Notes: generated by a model from the letters alone, not told the origin. Positions 46,888 through 56,354 are shown, counted from the stretch's first letter. The stretch is DNA of 64,000 nucleotides from Rhizobium sp. NFR03 (GCF_900111275.1 NZ_FOGR01000012.1:1-64000), one strand, 5' to 3'. Numbers and translations are program-made.

Positions 46888-47709
46888 TCAGCGGGTTGCG
46901 ACATTTTCACGATGATTGCCGTTGACGAGATTAACGATCTCCCGCGCCGGCCAAAGGTCGGCAATCTCAAGGGCGATCGTGTCAAGAACGGGGGCGAATT
47001 CTGCCATCCGCTCTCGCGTTAGCCGAGCTGCCGGCCCCGCGATGCTTATAACCCCCACGGCGACGAGATCCCGCCCTACAATGATTGCCTGGGCCATCGC
47101 ACTTGTGCCGAGTTCGCCCTCCTCTATCGACACACCGTAGCCGCGCTTGCGGGTGACCTCGAGCTCGGCTCGAAGGCTAGCCTCGTCGTGTGCTATCGGC
47201 CTGCCGCTACCTACCGTGGTTTTAAAGCCTTTGGACTTGACGAGCGCTACGGCCACCTCTTCATCCAAAGTGACCAGCCAGGCCTTACCTACCGAAGTCG
47301 AGTGAAGATCTACCGGATTTCCAAGGTAGGGGTCATATCGAAGCGGAGAGGAAGACCCTTGCGCCTTTGCGATCCAAAGCAATCCGTTACCATGCACGAC
47401 CGCAAGACGGACAAGTTCTCCAGTATGTCGAGCGAGCCGATCAAGGGATGGCTGACAAATGTCTGACGTTCCGGACGCACTTAGAAACCGAAGGCCGACT
47501 GCAGCGAGCTTGACGGTCATGCAGTATCGCTGGCTCATCTCATCCTGGACAACAAACCCTCGTTGGCTCAAAGTGTTGAGCATCCGATGGGCAGCGCTTT
47601 TCGGGATATCGAGTTGCTGGGCGATCTCGCTTACCTTCATCCCTGCAGGCTTGTCAGCGATCAGCTCTATTATTTCCATGACGCGATCGACAAAATCACC
47701 AAGTGGCAT
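46888..47709 (-). CDS. IclR-family regulator 3
   Basis: Product of 273 residues: winged helix MKVSEIAQQLDIPKSAAHRM, effector domain HSTSVGKAWLVTLDEE and RKRGYGVSIEEGELGTSAMA. It is convergent with SDR 1 and upstream of the P450 system on the same strand, transcribed away from it. A different palindrome (47731) near its start may be its own operator, so it might not share the GGAA-N5-TTCC site with IclR2. Confidence 0.88.
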   Translation of the reverse strand: MPLGDFVDRVMEIIELIADKPAGMKVSEIAQQLDIPKSAAHRMLNTLSQRGFVVQDEMSQRYCMTVKLAAVGLRFLSASGTSDICQPSLDRLARHTGELVRLAVVHGNGLLWIAKAQGSSSPLRYDPYLGNPVDLHSTSVGKAWLVTLDEEVAVALVKSKGFKTTVGSGRPIAHDEASLRAELEVTRKRGYGVSIEEGELGTSAMAQAIIVGRDLVAVGVISIAGPAARLTRERMAEFAPVLDTIALEIADLWPAREIVNLVNGNHRENVATR

Positions 47710-47730
47710 GAGATCCTCGAGTCGGGGTGA

Positions 47731-47747
47731 GACATGCTAATCATGTC
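47731..47747. promoter_or_regulatory. Palindrome upstream of IclR3
   Basis: GACATGCTAATCATGTC is a dyad with 6-bp arms, 22 bases before the IclR3 start. The rest of the 361-base spacer (47710-48070) shows no gene or clear structure. Confidence 0.4.
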
Positions 47748-48070
47748 CCTCGATCTTTAATGTCAACAGTGATCTATGGCTGGTTTCTGCACCAAGACCA
47801 CCGAACCGGCGTCTATGACCTGACGTTGAAGCAGTCAAGGCAAATGGTGGGATACCCGCATTCTCATAATTTCCTTCGATGCCCTCGTGAGCACATCCGC
47901 CTTTTGTGGAATTACCCTCAGGTTTCGATGACTTTCCTCTCTCGCATGCGCGCAGTCCCAAAGGGACATGCCACCAAGACCTATCTGGACTTGACCTTCA
48001 CACAGGGACGATGCGCCGCTTTGAGCTAGGGCTTTGGGAAGCTGGAAGCGCGCTCGCCCAGCTAATTCGA

Positions 48071-48433
48071 CTAGCTGTCTTCGGGTGCCAGCTCAACTTC
48101 TGTTTCATCGAGCAGCGACAGGTCGAACACCTGACAGGACAACCGTGATCTACCCGGATCGAAAGCTTCGCTTCCCTCAAGAAGTTCTCTTTCGTCCTCG
48201 CTTTTTTCACCGAGTTTCGCGATAATCTCCGGGTCGAGGTGGACATGACAGGTTGCGCATGCGGCCACGCCTCCGCATGAGGCCAGGACGGGTAAGCCAT
48301 GATCCCTCAGCGCTTCCATCAAAGACTGGCCCTTCTGCCATTCGACATCGTGGTAGGCACCTTCTCGATCCTTGACCTTGATGTTGCCGGACTGTCTTCC
48401 GCTGTGTGTGGCGTGCGATTGAATGGCGTTCAT
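48071..48433 (-). CDS. [2Fe-2S] ferredoxin, adrenodoxin/putidaredoxin type
   Basis: Product of 120 residues. The cluster cysteines are Cys53, Cys59, Cys62 and Cys100 (C-x5-C-x2-C, then C) in ASCGGVAACATCHVHLDP and RLSCQVF. An N-terminal tail of about 18 residues comes before the fold. It passes electrons from the reductase encoded upstream to the P450s. It follows the reductase gene by 14 bases. Confidence 0.9.
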   Translation of the reverse strand: MNAIQSHATHSGRQSGNIKVKDREGAYHDVEWQKGQSLMEALRDHGLPVLASCGGVAACATCHVHLDPEIIAKLGEKSEDERELLEGSEAFDPGRSRLSCQVFDLSLLDETEVELAPEDS

Positions 48434-48447
48434 TTGATTGATCTCCC

Positions 48448-49692
48448 TTAACGAGGTCCGTGGGTTTCTTCGAAAGCTGTGACCGTTTCAGTCAGCTTGA
48501 CGGCGGGGTCCCCAGCCTTTTCGATGTCCAGGATGGCGCGAGACGCGATGAGCTTCTTGCCGATCATGAAGTCTTTGAGCGTCCCGACGTTGTCGATCGC
48601 GACAAGGCGTTTTTCTTTCAGATAGAGGACAGCGAAGCGGCCGGACTCTATGTTGCCGCGGACGACCACGTGGTCATGGCCGTGCAAGAGCCCCGCGGTT
48701 TGCAAGCGCACCCCATATTGGGTTGTCCAGAACCACGGCACCTCGTGCTTGACCGACTGGATTCCCAGAATATCATCGGCGACAGCGAGTGCCTGAGCGC
48801 TCGCGTTCTGCACGCTTTCCAGCCTGACGGACCCCGTCCCATTCTCATTTGGTGAACGCGCAACGTCGCCGATCGCGTACACATCCGGATCTTCAGTCCG
48901 AAACTGGGCGTTCACCAGAATGCCGTCCTGACAGGCCAACCCACTCGCCCTAGCGATTTCATCGTTAGGCTGCACACCTATCCCAACAACCACCATGTCA
49001 GCCGGATGTACCGAGCCATCCTGTGCGATCACCCGCCCGACGCGATCTACGCCCTGCAGCTCACTGACACCTGTCTGCAAGAGAATTTTGACGTTATGCA
49101 TCCGGTGCAGGTGTTCGAAATAGCGGGAAACGTGCTCACCCGTCACACGCTTCATCAGGCGATCCTGCGCTTCAATAATCGTCACGTCCTGCCCGGCCTC
49201 AGCTGCAGCCGCCGCGACTTCGAGGCCGATGTAGCCTCCCCCGATCACGACGATGCTCCTGCACCGACCGATAGCACGATGTATATCTTGTGCGTCGGCC
49301 AGTGTCCGCAGCATGTGAACACCGTTCAGGGATCCGCCAGGCACGGGTATTTTGCGTGCTCGTGCGCCGGTCGCAACAATCACCCGGCTGTATGGTATCT
49401 GTGATCCATCTGCGAGTTCAACAGTCCGCAAACCACGATTTATAGCCGTCGCCATGCGTCCGCGCATGAGATCTATTCCGTGCTCGGCGTAAAACTCGTC
49501 CTTATAGAGTTTGACAATGGCATCCGGACCGTCTTTGAGAATTTCCTTCGATAGAGGCGGCCGCTCGTAGGGAAAGGCTTGATCCTGATCAAGGAGAACA
49601 ACGCTGGGTGCGGGGGATGCAGATTTCAGAGCTACAGCAAGCCGGACACCTGCATGTCCGGCCCCAATGATGACTACCGGTGAAATGGGCAT
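48448..49692 (-). CDS. NAD(P)H-dependent ferredoxin reductase (FAD, rubredoxin/putidaredoxin reductase type)
   Basis: Product of 414 residues. It has the FAD motif VIIGAGHAGVRLA (residues 7-19), PPLSKEILKDG, the NAD(P)H motif VVIGGGYIGLEVAAAA, and the second FAD motif DVYAIGDVARSPN. This is the single-chain reductase that serves class-I bacterial P450s. It overlaps the P450 1 stop by 19 bases and is followed by the ferredoxin gene, so the three-part electron chain is one operon. Confidence 0.92.
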   Translation of the reverse strand: MPISPVVIIGAGHAGVRLAVALKSASPAPSVVLLDQDQAFPYERPPLSKEILKDGPDAIVKLYKDEFYAEHGIDLMRGRMATAINRGLRTVELADGSQIPYSRVIVATGARARKIPVPGGSLNGVHMLRTLADAQDIHRAIGRCRSIVVIGGGYIGLEVAAAAAEAGQDVTIIEAQDRLMKRVTGEHVSRYFEHLHRMHNVKILLQTGVSELQGVDRVGRVIAQDGSVHPADMVVVGIGVQPNDEIARASGLACQDGILVNAQFRTEDPDVYAIGDVARSPNENGTGSVRLESVQNASAQALAVADDILGIQSVKHEVPWFWTTQYGVRLQTAGLLHGHDHVVVRGNIESGRFAVLYLKEKRLVAIDNVGTLKDFMIGKKLIASRAILDIEKAGDPAVKLTETVTAFEETHGPR

Positions 49693-50951
49693 GAGGCAGC
49701 TCCATCTAGTGGTTGGATGTCGATGCGGAGTGTCTCCGGCCCGTTGATCATGCTGTTCCCTTTGAGAAACACGAGGTCGCGATGCGGGTCGAAGGTCACT
49801 CGCTTGAGCTTCCGTCCAAATAGCTCTGCCAGAATACGCATTTCAATACGTGCAAGCGGTGCCCCAAGACACCCATGGATACCGTAGCCGAAGCCAAAAT
49901 GATGCGTCGGATCACGGTCGATGTTGAACTTGTCCCCGTCGGGCCAGACAGCGTCATCGCGATTTGCGGATGCGATCATAAGCCGGACCAAGGTATGGCG
50001 AGGGGCAAGATACCCACCTATTTCGACTTCCGACGCGGTTCGTCTTACGGAGCGATGCGTTGGCCCCCGCATTCGAACGAGTTCTTCCACGAAGCGGCGC
50101 GGCGCCTCCGGGTCTACTCGAAGCCTCTCAAGGAGAATTGGGTTATAGTGTAGCTCCAGAAGACTGCCTGCTATCAAGCGCGTGCTTGTCTCAAAGCCGG
50201 CGATGAATACGAAGGCGCAGAGTTCTGTCGCCTCCTTCTCCGAAATAATGCCGTCATCTAGCCATGCTCTCGCGAGCGACCCGCCGACCGATTGACTTCC
50301 CTCCTTGTGTAAGCGGCGCAAGTGTCCGTTCACATAATGGAAAAACTCCTGTGCATCTTTTTCGTCGTTCTCGCTGCCGGGCGCGTTTCTGGCCAACCGA
50401 GCAAAGTACACGAAGGTTTGCTCACACCAGTGGTTCACCTGATCAAGGTCATAAACGGGCAAGCCGACAAGTTTGCTGATTGTGGTCATTGTCAGCGGAC
50501 GCGCCAGAGAACCTACCACTTCTCCGCCACCAACAGCGATCATGTCGTCGAGCAGCTTCGAGGCGGTCTGTCGAACTTGGCTTTCTACGGACGCGATGAC
50601 TTTGGGCGTAAATGCAGAGGCGACTACTTGTCGCAAGCGCGCATGATCTGGATCATCCATCGCGGTGATGAATGCGAGCTCCCGATTATCCGTGACCTGG
50701 GACTGAAATAATTTCGGCCTGCGCAGTGCAGCCCGAACATCATCGTAACGGGTCACGATCCAGACATCCAGATCTCCATGGGCAACGCGCATCACGGGCG
50801 CATTTTCCCGTAGCCATGCATAATGTGCGTATGGCTCTCCCTGCGCTCCGTCTGCATCGATCAGCTGATAGGGCGTAATGCTTTTTGGCCAGTTGAGCTC
50901 GTGAGAATAGGGCGGGACCAGGACGTTTATGGAATCTAAGGGAATAGACAT
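49674..50951 (-). CDS. Cytochrome P450 1
   Basis: Product of 425 residues from the ATG at 50949-50951; a longer frame has no start signal. The heme loop is FGFGYGIHGCLG with Cys361. The I-helix is FVFIAGFETSTR, with Glu in place of the usual Asp (A-G-x-E/D-T). The K-helix ExxR is EELVRMR. Cytoplasmic class-I P450 fed by the ferredoxin and reductase encoded downstream. The substrate is unknown; a monooxygenation or O-demethylation is expected. Confidence 0.92.
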   Translation of the reverse strand: MSIPLDSINVLVPPYSHELNWPKSITPYQLIDADGAQGEPYAHYAWLRENAPVMRVAHGDLDVWIVTRYDDVRAALRRPKLFQSQVTDNRELAFITAMDDPDHARLRQVVASAFTPKVIASVESQVRQTASKLLDDMIAVGGGEVVGSLARPLTMTTISKLVGLPVYDLDQVNHWCEQTFVYFARLARNAPGSENDEKDAQEFFHYVNGHLRRLHKEGSQSVGGSLARAWLDDGIISEKEATELCAFVFIAGFETSTRLIAGSLLELHYNPILLERLRVDPEAPRRFVEELVRMRGPTHRSVRRTASEVEIGGYLAPRHTLVRLMIASANRDDAVWPDGDKFNIDRDPTHHFGFGYGIHGCLGAPLARIEMRILAELFGRKLKRVTFDPHRDLVFLKGNSMINGPETLRIDIQPLDGAASCPFHR

Positions 50952-51131
50952 CGGGCTTCCGACCTTCCTTATCAGCGACTGATACATCCACAGAGAGACC
51001 CGAGAGGGCGTTAAGATGGTCCGGCTGAAAGAGCACGCCACTAATCGTCAGCTCTTTCAACCGATGCGGGATGACTTTTAAACAACCCGCGATTTGGGGA
51101 CGGCAGTCTGGTTTTCGCGCCGACCCGGTTC

Positions 51132-52367
51132 TTAAGCGGCTACGCTTTGGCCGAACGGTGTCATCCTGACGTGCATTGACGATAGGCCGGTGAACTGGAA
51201 CGTGCCGCCGGTGTAGGGAACGATTGGGATCTCCCTCGCCACTTCGACTTTGGAAACGAGGTTCGCTACGGAGGTGTACACGATACGCGCCTCTGACCGG
51301 GCCAGCCACATTCCCAAGCATGTGTGGACACCATAACCAAAGCCGAGGTGCCCAGTCGGATCGCGGTCCATGTCGAACGAATCCCCGTCAGGGAATTTCG
51401 CGTCATCCCTGTTTGCCGAGCCCGAAAGCAGTTTGACCTGGGAATTTGCCGGGATGCGGAAGCCCGCCACCTCAACGTCCTCTGTTGTGATCCTGGCAAG
51501 CATCTGCGGTGCAGACCGGTGACGGGCTAGTTCTTCCACGAAACGGCCGACATCCTCCGGATTCCCGCGTAACCTCTCGAGAAGGTGCGGTTGCTCCGCC
51601 AACGTTAGAAAACCGTTTGAAATCAAGATGGCGGTTGTATCGAACCCGGCGAGAAACATGAAGACAAGGAAATGCAAGGTATCTTCCTCGCTGATGAGGC
51701 CCTGCTCGATTTGATCCGCGAAGGCCGCAACAATCGTCCCGTTCTGGTTTCTTCTGGCTTCTTCCAGCTTCCCTCGCAAGAACTCGATCAGCTCGAGAAA
51801 TCCTTTTTCGTCACCGTCGCAGCCGGGAGCGTGTCGCGCCACTCTTCCCTGGAAGAAGACTGACTTCACTGCAAGATCGCGCAATCTCTCGAAGTCTGTG
51901 AGAGGAAAACCCAGAAAGGCACAGATAGTCCCCATCGTCATTTGTTCGGAAAACTCGCTGCATATGTCACCTCCCCCACGGGCCAATATTGGGAGAAAGT
52001 ATCTGTCGAAGGTTTCCTGCAGATTTTCCTGGAACGCCGAGATCGCCTTTGGCGTGAACGCCGAAGCTACAAGCTTGCGCATTCGCGTATGTTCCGGTGC
52101 ATCCATGATAGTGATGAACCGGAACTTGTCCTGCTTAACAACAGCAGACGAGAAGCGTTTGAAATCACGCAGTCCGTTCTGAACGTCGGCAAAGCGAGCA
52201 ACAAGATAAAGATCACCTTGAGGCACATGCGCCTTCAGGACCGGCGCATTCTCTCGCATGAACTTGAAGTACTCAAAAGGGTTCGCCTGGATTTTTTCGC
52301 TATGAGGGTCGTATGGGCCCAGCTCTTCCGGCCATGAAATGTCGAGAACGTCAGGGACTTCGCGCAT
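51132..52367 (-). CDS. Cytochrome P450 2
   Basis: Product of 411 residues. Heme loop LGFGYGVHTCLGMWLAR with Cys350, I-helix FMFLAGFDTTAIL, ExxR in EELARHR. It differs widely from P450 1, so the two should act on different positions or compounds. It is the first gene of the P450/ferredoxin operon, with a promoter and palindrome just upstream. A 180-base gap separates it from P450 1. Confidence 0.92.
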   Translation of the reverse strand: MREVPDVLDISWPEELGPYDPHSEKIQANPFEYFKFMRENAPVLKAHVPQGDLYLVARFADVQNGLRDFKRFSSAVVKQDKFRFITIMDAPEHTRMRKLVASAFTPKAISAFQENLQETFDRYFLPILARGGGDICSEFSEQMTMGTICAFLGFPLTDFERLRDLAVKSVFFQGRVARHAPGCDGDEKGFLELIEFLRGKLEEARRNQNGTIVAAFADQIEQGLISEEDTLHFLVFMFLAGFDTTAILISNGFLTLAEQPHLLERLRGNPEDVGRFVEELARHRSAPQMLARITTEDVEVAGFRIPANSQVKLLSGSANRDDAKFPDGDSFDMDRDPTGHLGFGYGVHTCLGMWLARSEARIVYTSVANLVSKVEVAREIPIVPYTGGTFQFTGLSSMHVRMTPFGQSVAA

Positions 52368-52425
52368 GGAAATATCCTTTTTCTTTCGTCAACCCGTAAC
52401 CGCCGCTACCGATCTCGCGTCGGAT

Positions 52426-52467
52426 GGAACGCTGTTCTATTTGCTCATTGCATCGAGTTCGTGTCAA
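52426..52467 (-). promoter_or_regulatory. P450 operon promoter with IclR-type site
   Basis: On the lower strand TTGACA (52462-52467), an 18-base spacer and CAAATA (52438-52443) resemble a promoter. GGAACGCTGTTCT (52426-52438) overlaps the -10 end and differs in one base from GGAA-N5-TTCC. The 336-base spacer (52368-52703) has no gene. Confidence 0.5.
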
Positions 52468-52646
52468 CAGAAATCTCACAATCAGCCGTTTATTGGGTTC
52501 GTAGTCTCTGGCGTCCATCACGAATGTCCTGTTGCCGGGCGATAGGCCGCCCGAGCAGCCGGAACCCTACGCAGCGCATTATCGTGATGAGGTAATATAC
52601 GAGGGCTTGCTACGGCTGACTGACCAGTAGGAAAGTTGAAATAGCA

Positions 52647-52675
52647 TTGCGGTTTGGAATCGAATTCCATATTGT
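52647..52675 (+). promoter_or_regulatory. SDR 2 promoter with IclR-type operator in the spacer
   Basis: TTGCGG (52647-52652), 17 bases, TATTGT (52670-52675). The perfect palindrome GGAATCGAATTCC (52656-52668) fills the spacer. Confidence 0.55.
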
Positions 52676-52703
52676 GCCTCTACCATCCAAACGGAGAGAC
52701 CAG

Positions 52704-53495
52704 ATGAGAGTTCTAGTAAGTGGAGGAAGTCGCGGGATTGGAGCGGCGGTTTGCATCCGAATTGCCGAAGCTGCGGCGTCGCGGGGTGAGCGCGCGAAGA
52801 TCGCCGTCTGTGGCCGTGAACCGTCAGAGGGGCAGGAGGACGTCGCCCGTTCGGTTCGCGCTTTGGGAGCTGATGCTATCGCGCTGTCCGGTGACCTCAG
52901 CAACGTCGAAGTGGCCGCTGGCTTGGTAGAGTCGACAGTATCGGAATTCGGCGGTCTCGACGCTCTCGTTGCCAATGCGGGAGTAGCAAGCCCTGGCAAA
53001 ATCTGTGATCTAACCGTTGCAGACTGGGACAATATGTTCGAGGTGAACCTTCGCGGGGCATGGATTTTGGCTAAATACAGTTACCCGCATCTGAAGGAGA
53101 GCCGAGGTGCCGCATGTTTCACATCCTCGATGTCGGGACAGGTCCCACATGCAGGGTCTGGTGCATATAGTCCAACCAAAGCGGCCCTGGCCATGTTGGC
53201 CAAAACCCTTGCGTTGGAGTGGGCTCCAGACGGCATTCGCTCAAATGTCGTCTCACCCGGGATGACTCACACTCCGATGTCCGCAAAGATGTACGCTGAT
53301 CCTGAGATCAAGCACGCAAGGGAGAAACTGATTCCGCTTGGGAGAATCGGCGATCCCGTAGACATCGCCAACGCAATTGAATTTCTGATAAGCCCGCTTT
53401 CAAGCTATATCACTGGTCAAGACCTCTGCGTCGATGGTGGTTTTTCAAAGTCAATCCTCAGCCACATCCCGGGCCGTCCAAGTTCGAAATCTTAG
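52704..53495 (+). CDS. SDR family oxidoreductase 2 of a paralog pair
   Basis: Product of 263 residues from the ATG at 52704. Motifs SGGSRGIG, VANAG, GSGAYSPTKAALAML and GQDLCVDGGF. It is a close paralog of the SDR at 45918, matching in length and in most positions by eye; differences are spread along the protein and many are silent at DNA level, so the duplication is not very recent. It stands divergent from the P450 operon and probably oxidises the alcohol a P450 makes. Confidence 0.9.
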   Translation: MRVLVSGGSRGIGAAVCIRIAEAAASRGERAKIAVCGREPSEGQEDVARSVRALGADAIALSGDLSNVEVAAGLVESTVSEFGGLDALVANAGVASPGKICDLTVADWDNMFEVNLRGAWILAKYSYPHLKESRGAACFTSSMSGQVPHAGSGAYSPTKAALAMLAKTLALEWAPDGIRSNVVSPGMTHTPMSAKMYADPEIKHAREKLIPLGRIGDPVDIANAIEFLISPLSSYITGQDLCVDGGFSKSILSHIPGRPSSKS

Positions 53496-53686
53496 TTTAT
53501 GATGATGCCGAAACCCAAGCGAATCCAGCAGATAGCGGAATTGGGAGCGCCAGTGATCAAGGTGGCACTTTTACGACAGCGTTGACCTGATCCACGAAAC
53601 CAAAGCCACTCCTGGGCGGAATGAGAGAATTATAAACGCGGCACGGCCGCCTCGGAAAATGAGCACGTGATGTTCATCTCGGCTCT

Positions 53687-54991
53687 TCAGCGATACAGGC
53701 CGGAAAACACAATGTCCTGATCTACCAGTACGTTGAAATTGTACCCCGGTCGGATCTCCAACGTCGGCTGCACATCCATATTCCGCTGGATCGTACGGTC
53801 GGCCACCCGCCCGAAGGTCTCGGCAAAATTGCGTCTCGCCGCATCCGACGCCGTATCCTGGGTGGCCAACGTCGAACTCTGCGGGACAGCCATATCAATG
53901 CCAGTCCCGATCAAGGCGATCATGACCGCCGAGCCGAAGGTTTTAAGATAGTGGTTGTGCACCTTGTCATTGAAGCCACCGTACCCTTCAGCACCCGTGC
54001 CGGCCATGCCGCCGATTTGCAAAGTCGAGCCGTTTGGGAAGATGATGTCTGACCAGACGACGAGCACGCGGCTCTGGCCGAATGACACCTTGCTATCGTA
54101 ACGACCGAACAGTTTCGTGCCTTGCGGGATCAGCAGGCGATGGCCTGTTGCGCTGTCATAGACATTCTGGCTGACCTGTGCGGTGATACGCCCTGGAAGA
54201 TCTGAATTGACGCCTGTTATCAACGTCGCCGGAATAACCGAGCCTCGCTTCAGTTCGTAGGGGGACTGTTGCGGCACGACGCGGTTCGGCAGGTAGCCGA
54301 GATCCTTGAGGTCGGCATTGAAGAAATCTTCCTTAGAGCTCTGTCCGTTGGGATCGACATGTGGTCCACCCAAGCCAGCACGCAGTGCTGCGGCGTAAAG
54401 ATCGGAGGCGTTTGCGCTCGCCGCGGCTGTCGTCGTCCGGGCTCCGGCGCTCTCATTTTTTTCCGACCGCGCGTCCAGCTTGCCGCGATCGATGGCGAGA
54501 GGCGCGTCGTAGGCGGAGTCTCGTGCTTGCATTCGGGCCATCCGCTGGCGTTGCTGCTCGCGCAGAACCTGTTCCTGCTGCTCACGGGCGAGCCGCGCTC
54601 GCCACACCTCTTCCGACTCCAGTTCCGCTCCGCGCCGTTGCTCTTGTCTCTGTTCGGGCTGCGTGAACGGATTCGCCGCCTTCTCTTCGGCCTGCTTCGT
54701 CTCGACTGGGGTCGGCTGGAACGTCGTCTGCGGCTGTGGCTCGCCGATGATGCCGTCGGCGACGCCCCTCTTGATCTGGTCGGCATAGGTCGAGGCCGGA
54801 TTGCCCGAACTGGTGTCCGGACCACTATCCTTGCCGAAGTAAAGCCCGCGCGAGGCAAGCCCATAGAAGATAATGCCGAGAAAGACGACCAACAGCACGA
54901 TCACGACGATGACCGGCACGCGGTTCACACGCTTGATGCCGGACGTTGTATCACTGTTCGCGGCACCGCCAAGCCTGAGAGACTGCACCAT
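53687..54991 (-). CDS. trbI: Conjugal transfer protein TrbI (VirB10 family)
   Basis: Product of 434 residues. An N-terminal membrane anchor (VPVIVVIVLLVVFLGIIFYG), a long Gln/Glu/Arg-rich linker, then the VirB10-type C-terminal domain (SPYELKRGSVIPATLITGVN, ... LLIPQGTKLFGRYDSKV). It bridges inner and outer membranes in the mating channel. Last gene of the trb operon in its direction. Confidence 0.94.
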   Translation of the reverse strand: MVQSLRLGGAANSDTTSGIKRVNRVPVIVVIVLLVVFLGIIFYGLASRGLYFGKDSGPDTSSGNPASTYADQIKRGVADGIIGEPQPQTTFQPTPVETKQAEEKAANPFTQPEQRQEQRRGAELESEEVWRARLAREQQEQVLREQQRQRMARMQARDSAYDAPLAIDRGKLDARSEKNESAGARTTTAAASANASDLYAAALRAGLGGPHVDPNGQSSKEDFFNADLKDLGYLPNRVVPQQSPYELKRGSVIPATLITGVNSDLPGRITAQVSQNVYDSATGHRLLIPQGTKLFGRYDSKVSFGQSRVLVVWSDIIFPNGSTLQIGGMAGTGAEGYGGFNDKVHNHYLKTFGSAVMIALIGTGIDMAVPQSSTLATQDTASDAARRNFAETFGRVADRTIQRNMDVQPTLEIRPGYNFNVLVDQDIVFSGLYR

Positions 54992-55003
54992 GATGTTTCC
55001 CCC

Positions 55004-55486
55004 TCACCCGCGCCGCATGAGCGACAAAGCGCTTGTCGGTGTCGCACCCGCTGTCGTCACGGTGTAGGCCCGACCAACCTCGACGCTACTGGTCGAGAGC
55101 CGTGCCAGCACCTGGCCGTCATAGGGCACGATGACATAGGCGAGCGGGATGACGGCCGCGCCGCCATCCGTCTTCTGATCGGCGACAACGGCATAGCCCC
55201 ATCCCTTCAGGGCTGCTTCAAGTGCCTGCCCGAACGCCGAACCGTCTTGTTTGAGCACAACGGTCGCCTTCCCCTGTCCGATCTGTTCGGCAAGACGGCT
55301 GACCATATCGCCCGCAATGGCGCCCGCCGCCGGTCCGGAGATCTCTGGCGGTGCCGCGCTAGCGGCGAGACCGTCGGTGCCCATCGACTGGCAGCCGGAA
55401 AGGAGCATGGCGAGGCCACTGGCTATGGCCAGGCAGCGGAAGGGTCCGAGGCTGTTCGCGCTGCGGCGAAGGAGGTTCAGCATCAT
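55004..55486 (-). CDS. trbH: Conjugal transfer lipoprotein TrbH
   Basis: Product of 160 residues. A lipobox LLSGC with Cys32 follows a hydrophobic leader, so it should be a lipoprotein. The rest ([20 protein letters not shown], ... [17 protein letters not shown]) matches TrbH of Ti-type systems. It overlaps trbG by four bases and precedes trbI by 12. Confidence 0.88.
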   Translation of the reverse strand: MMLNLLRRSANSLGPFRCLAIASGLAMLLSGCQSMGTDGLAASAAPPEISGPAAGAIAGDMVSRLAEQIGQGKATVVLKQDGSAFGQALEAALKGWGYAVVADQKTDGGAAVIPLAYVIVPYDGQVLARLSTSSVEVGRAYTVTTAGATPTSALSLMRRG

Positions 55487-56337
55487 CGCCCTCCCCTGCT
55501 GATTGTCACCTTCTGCTGTTTCCAGCCAACGCCTGAGACGAGGACAGCGCGATCGATATTGTAATCGACCACCATCATGTTGTTCTTCATACGATAGTTG
55601 ACGATGCGGTTCTGTCCGCCGGAGACGACGAAGAGAACCGGCGCATCCTGACCGGAGATCGACCGCGGAAACTGGATGTAGGTCTTTTGTCCATCCGAAT
55701 AGACCCGGGTCGGCCGCCAGCCGGCACTGCCGGAGACGGAATAGGCAAAGGTCAATTGCTCAGCCGTAACGCCGGCACCGGGGATCGTGCTGGCTTCCAG
55801 CCTTGCGTTGACGTCGGCAAGTTTTGTCGAGACGTCCTCGGGGTATTCAAAACCGACGCGTGCCATATACTGCGTGGCATGCGATTTCAGCTGGATATGA
55901 TAGGTCCGCCGCGACGTCGTCACGACCATCGACGTGACCAGACCCGGCTCCGATGGCTTGACGATCAGATGGATCGCCTGCCCACCTGATGCACCCGAGG
56001 TCGCGGGTTCCACCTTCCAGCGCACAGTGTCGCCGACCAGAACGTCGCGAACGACCTCGCCACCCTGAAGCTCGATGTCGCAGACCTGCAACGGCGAGCA
56101 AACGACAGACGGCTGCACTTCTCCATAGAGGAAAATCACCTTTCCATCGGCGCCTTTCGTCACGAGCCCGCGGCTTCCACGCCATTGTGTCGAAATGCCC
56201 ATGCCTTTCGCCTCGTTGGCAGTGACACCATCGGCGGCAATTGCGTGGAAGGGGGCGAAACCCATCACCGGGAAAATGAGCAGCATGGCGGCGCTCGCAG
56301 TCAGCGTGGCCCATATTCTGAATTGTCTTATGTTCAT
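55483..56337 (-). CDS. trbG: Conjugal transfer protein TrbG (VirB9 family)
   Basis: Product of 284 residues from the ATG at 56335-56337; a TTG at 56358 overlapping the trbF stop is an alternative. A signal peptide ([19 protein letters not shown]) leads to a VirB9-like domain ([38 protein letters not shown]). With TrbI and TrbH it forms the outer-membrane core. Confidence 0.93.
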   Translation of the reverse strand: MNIRQFRIWATLTASAAMLLIFPVMGFAPFHAIAADGVTANEAKGMGISTQWRGSRGLVTKGADGKVIFLYGEVQPSVVCSPLQVCDIELQGGEVVRDVLVGDTVRWKVEPATSGASGGQAIHLIVKPSEPGLVTSMVVTTSRRTYHIQLKSHATQYMARVGFEYPEDVSTKLADVNARLEASTIPGAGVTAEQLTFAYSVSGSAGWRPTRVYSDGQKTYIQFPRSISGQDAPVLFVVSGGQNRIVNYRMKNNMMVVDYNIDRAVLVSGVGWKQQKVTISRGGR

Positions 56338-56354
56338 GTTGGGAGCCAGGCCTT

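Noticed and set aside
53550-53590. Short stretch resembling the DQG-x-F-T part of a DDE integrase
   Set aside because: Only about a dozen codons and no other transposase motif nearby; probably chance.
54269-55564. Plus-strand frame of 431 codons across trbI and trbH
   Set aside because: Antisense of two well-recognised genes; composition is Arg-rich without motifs.
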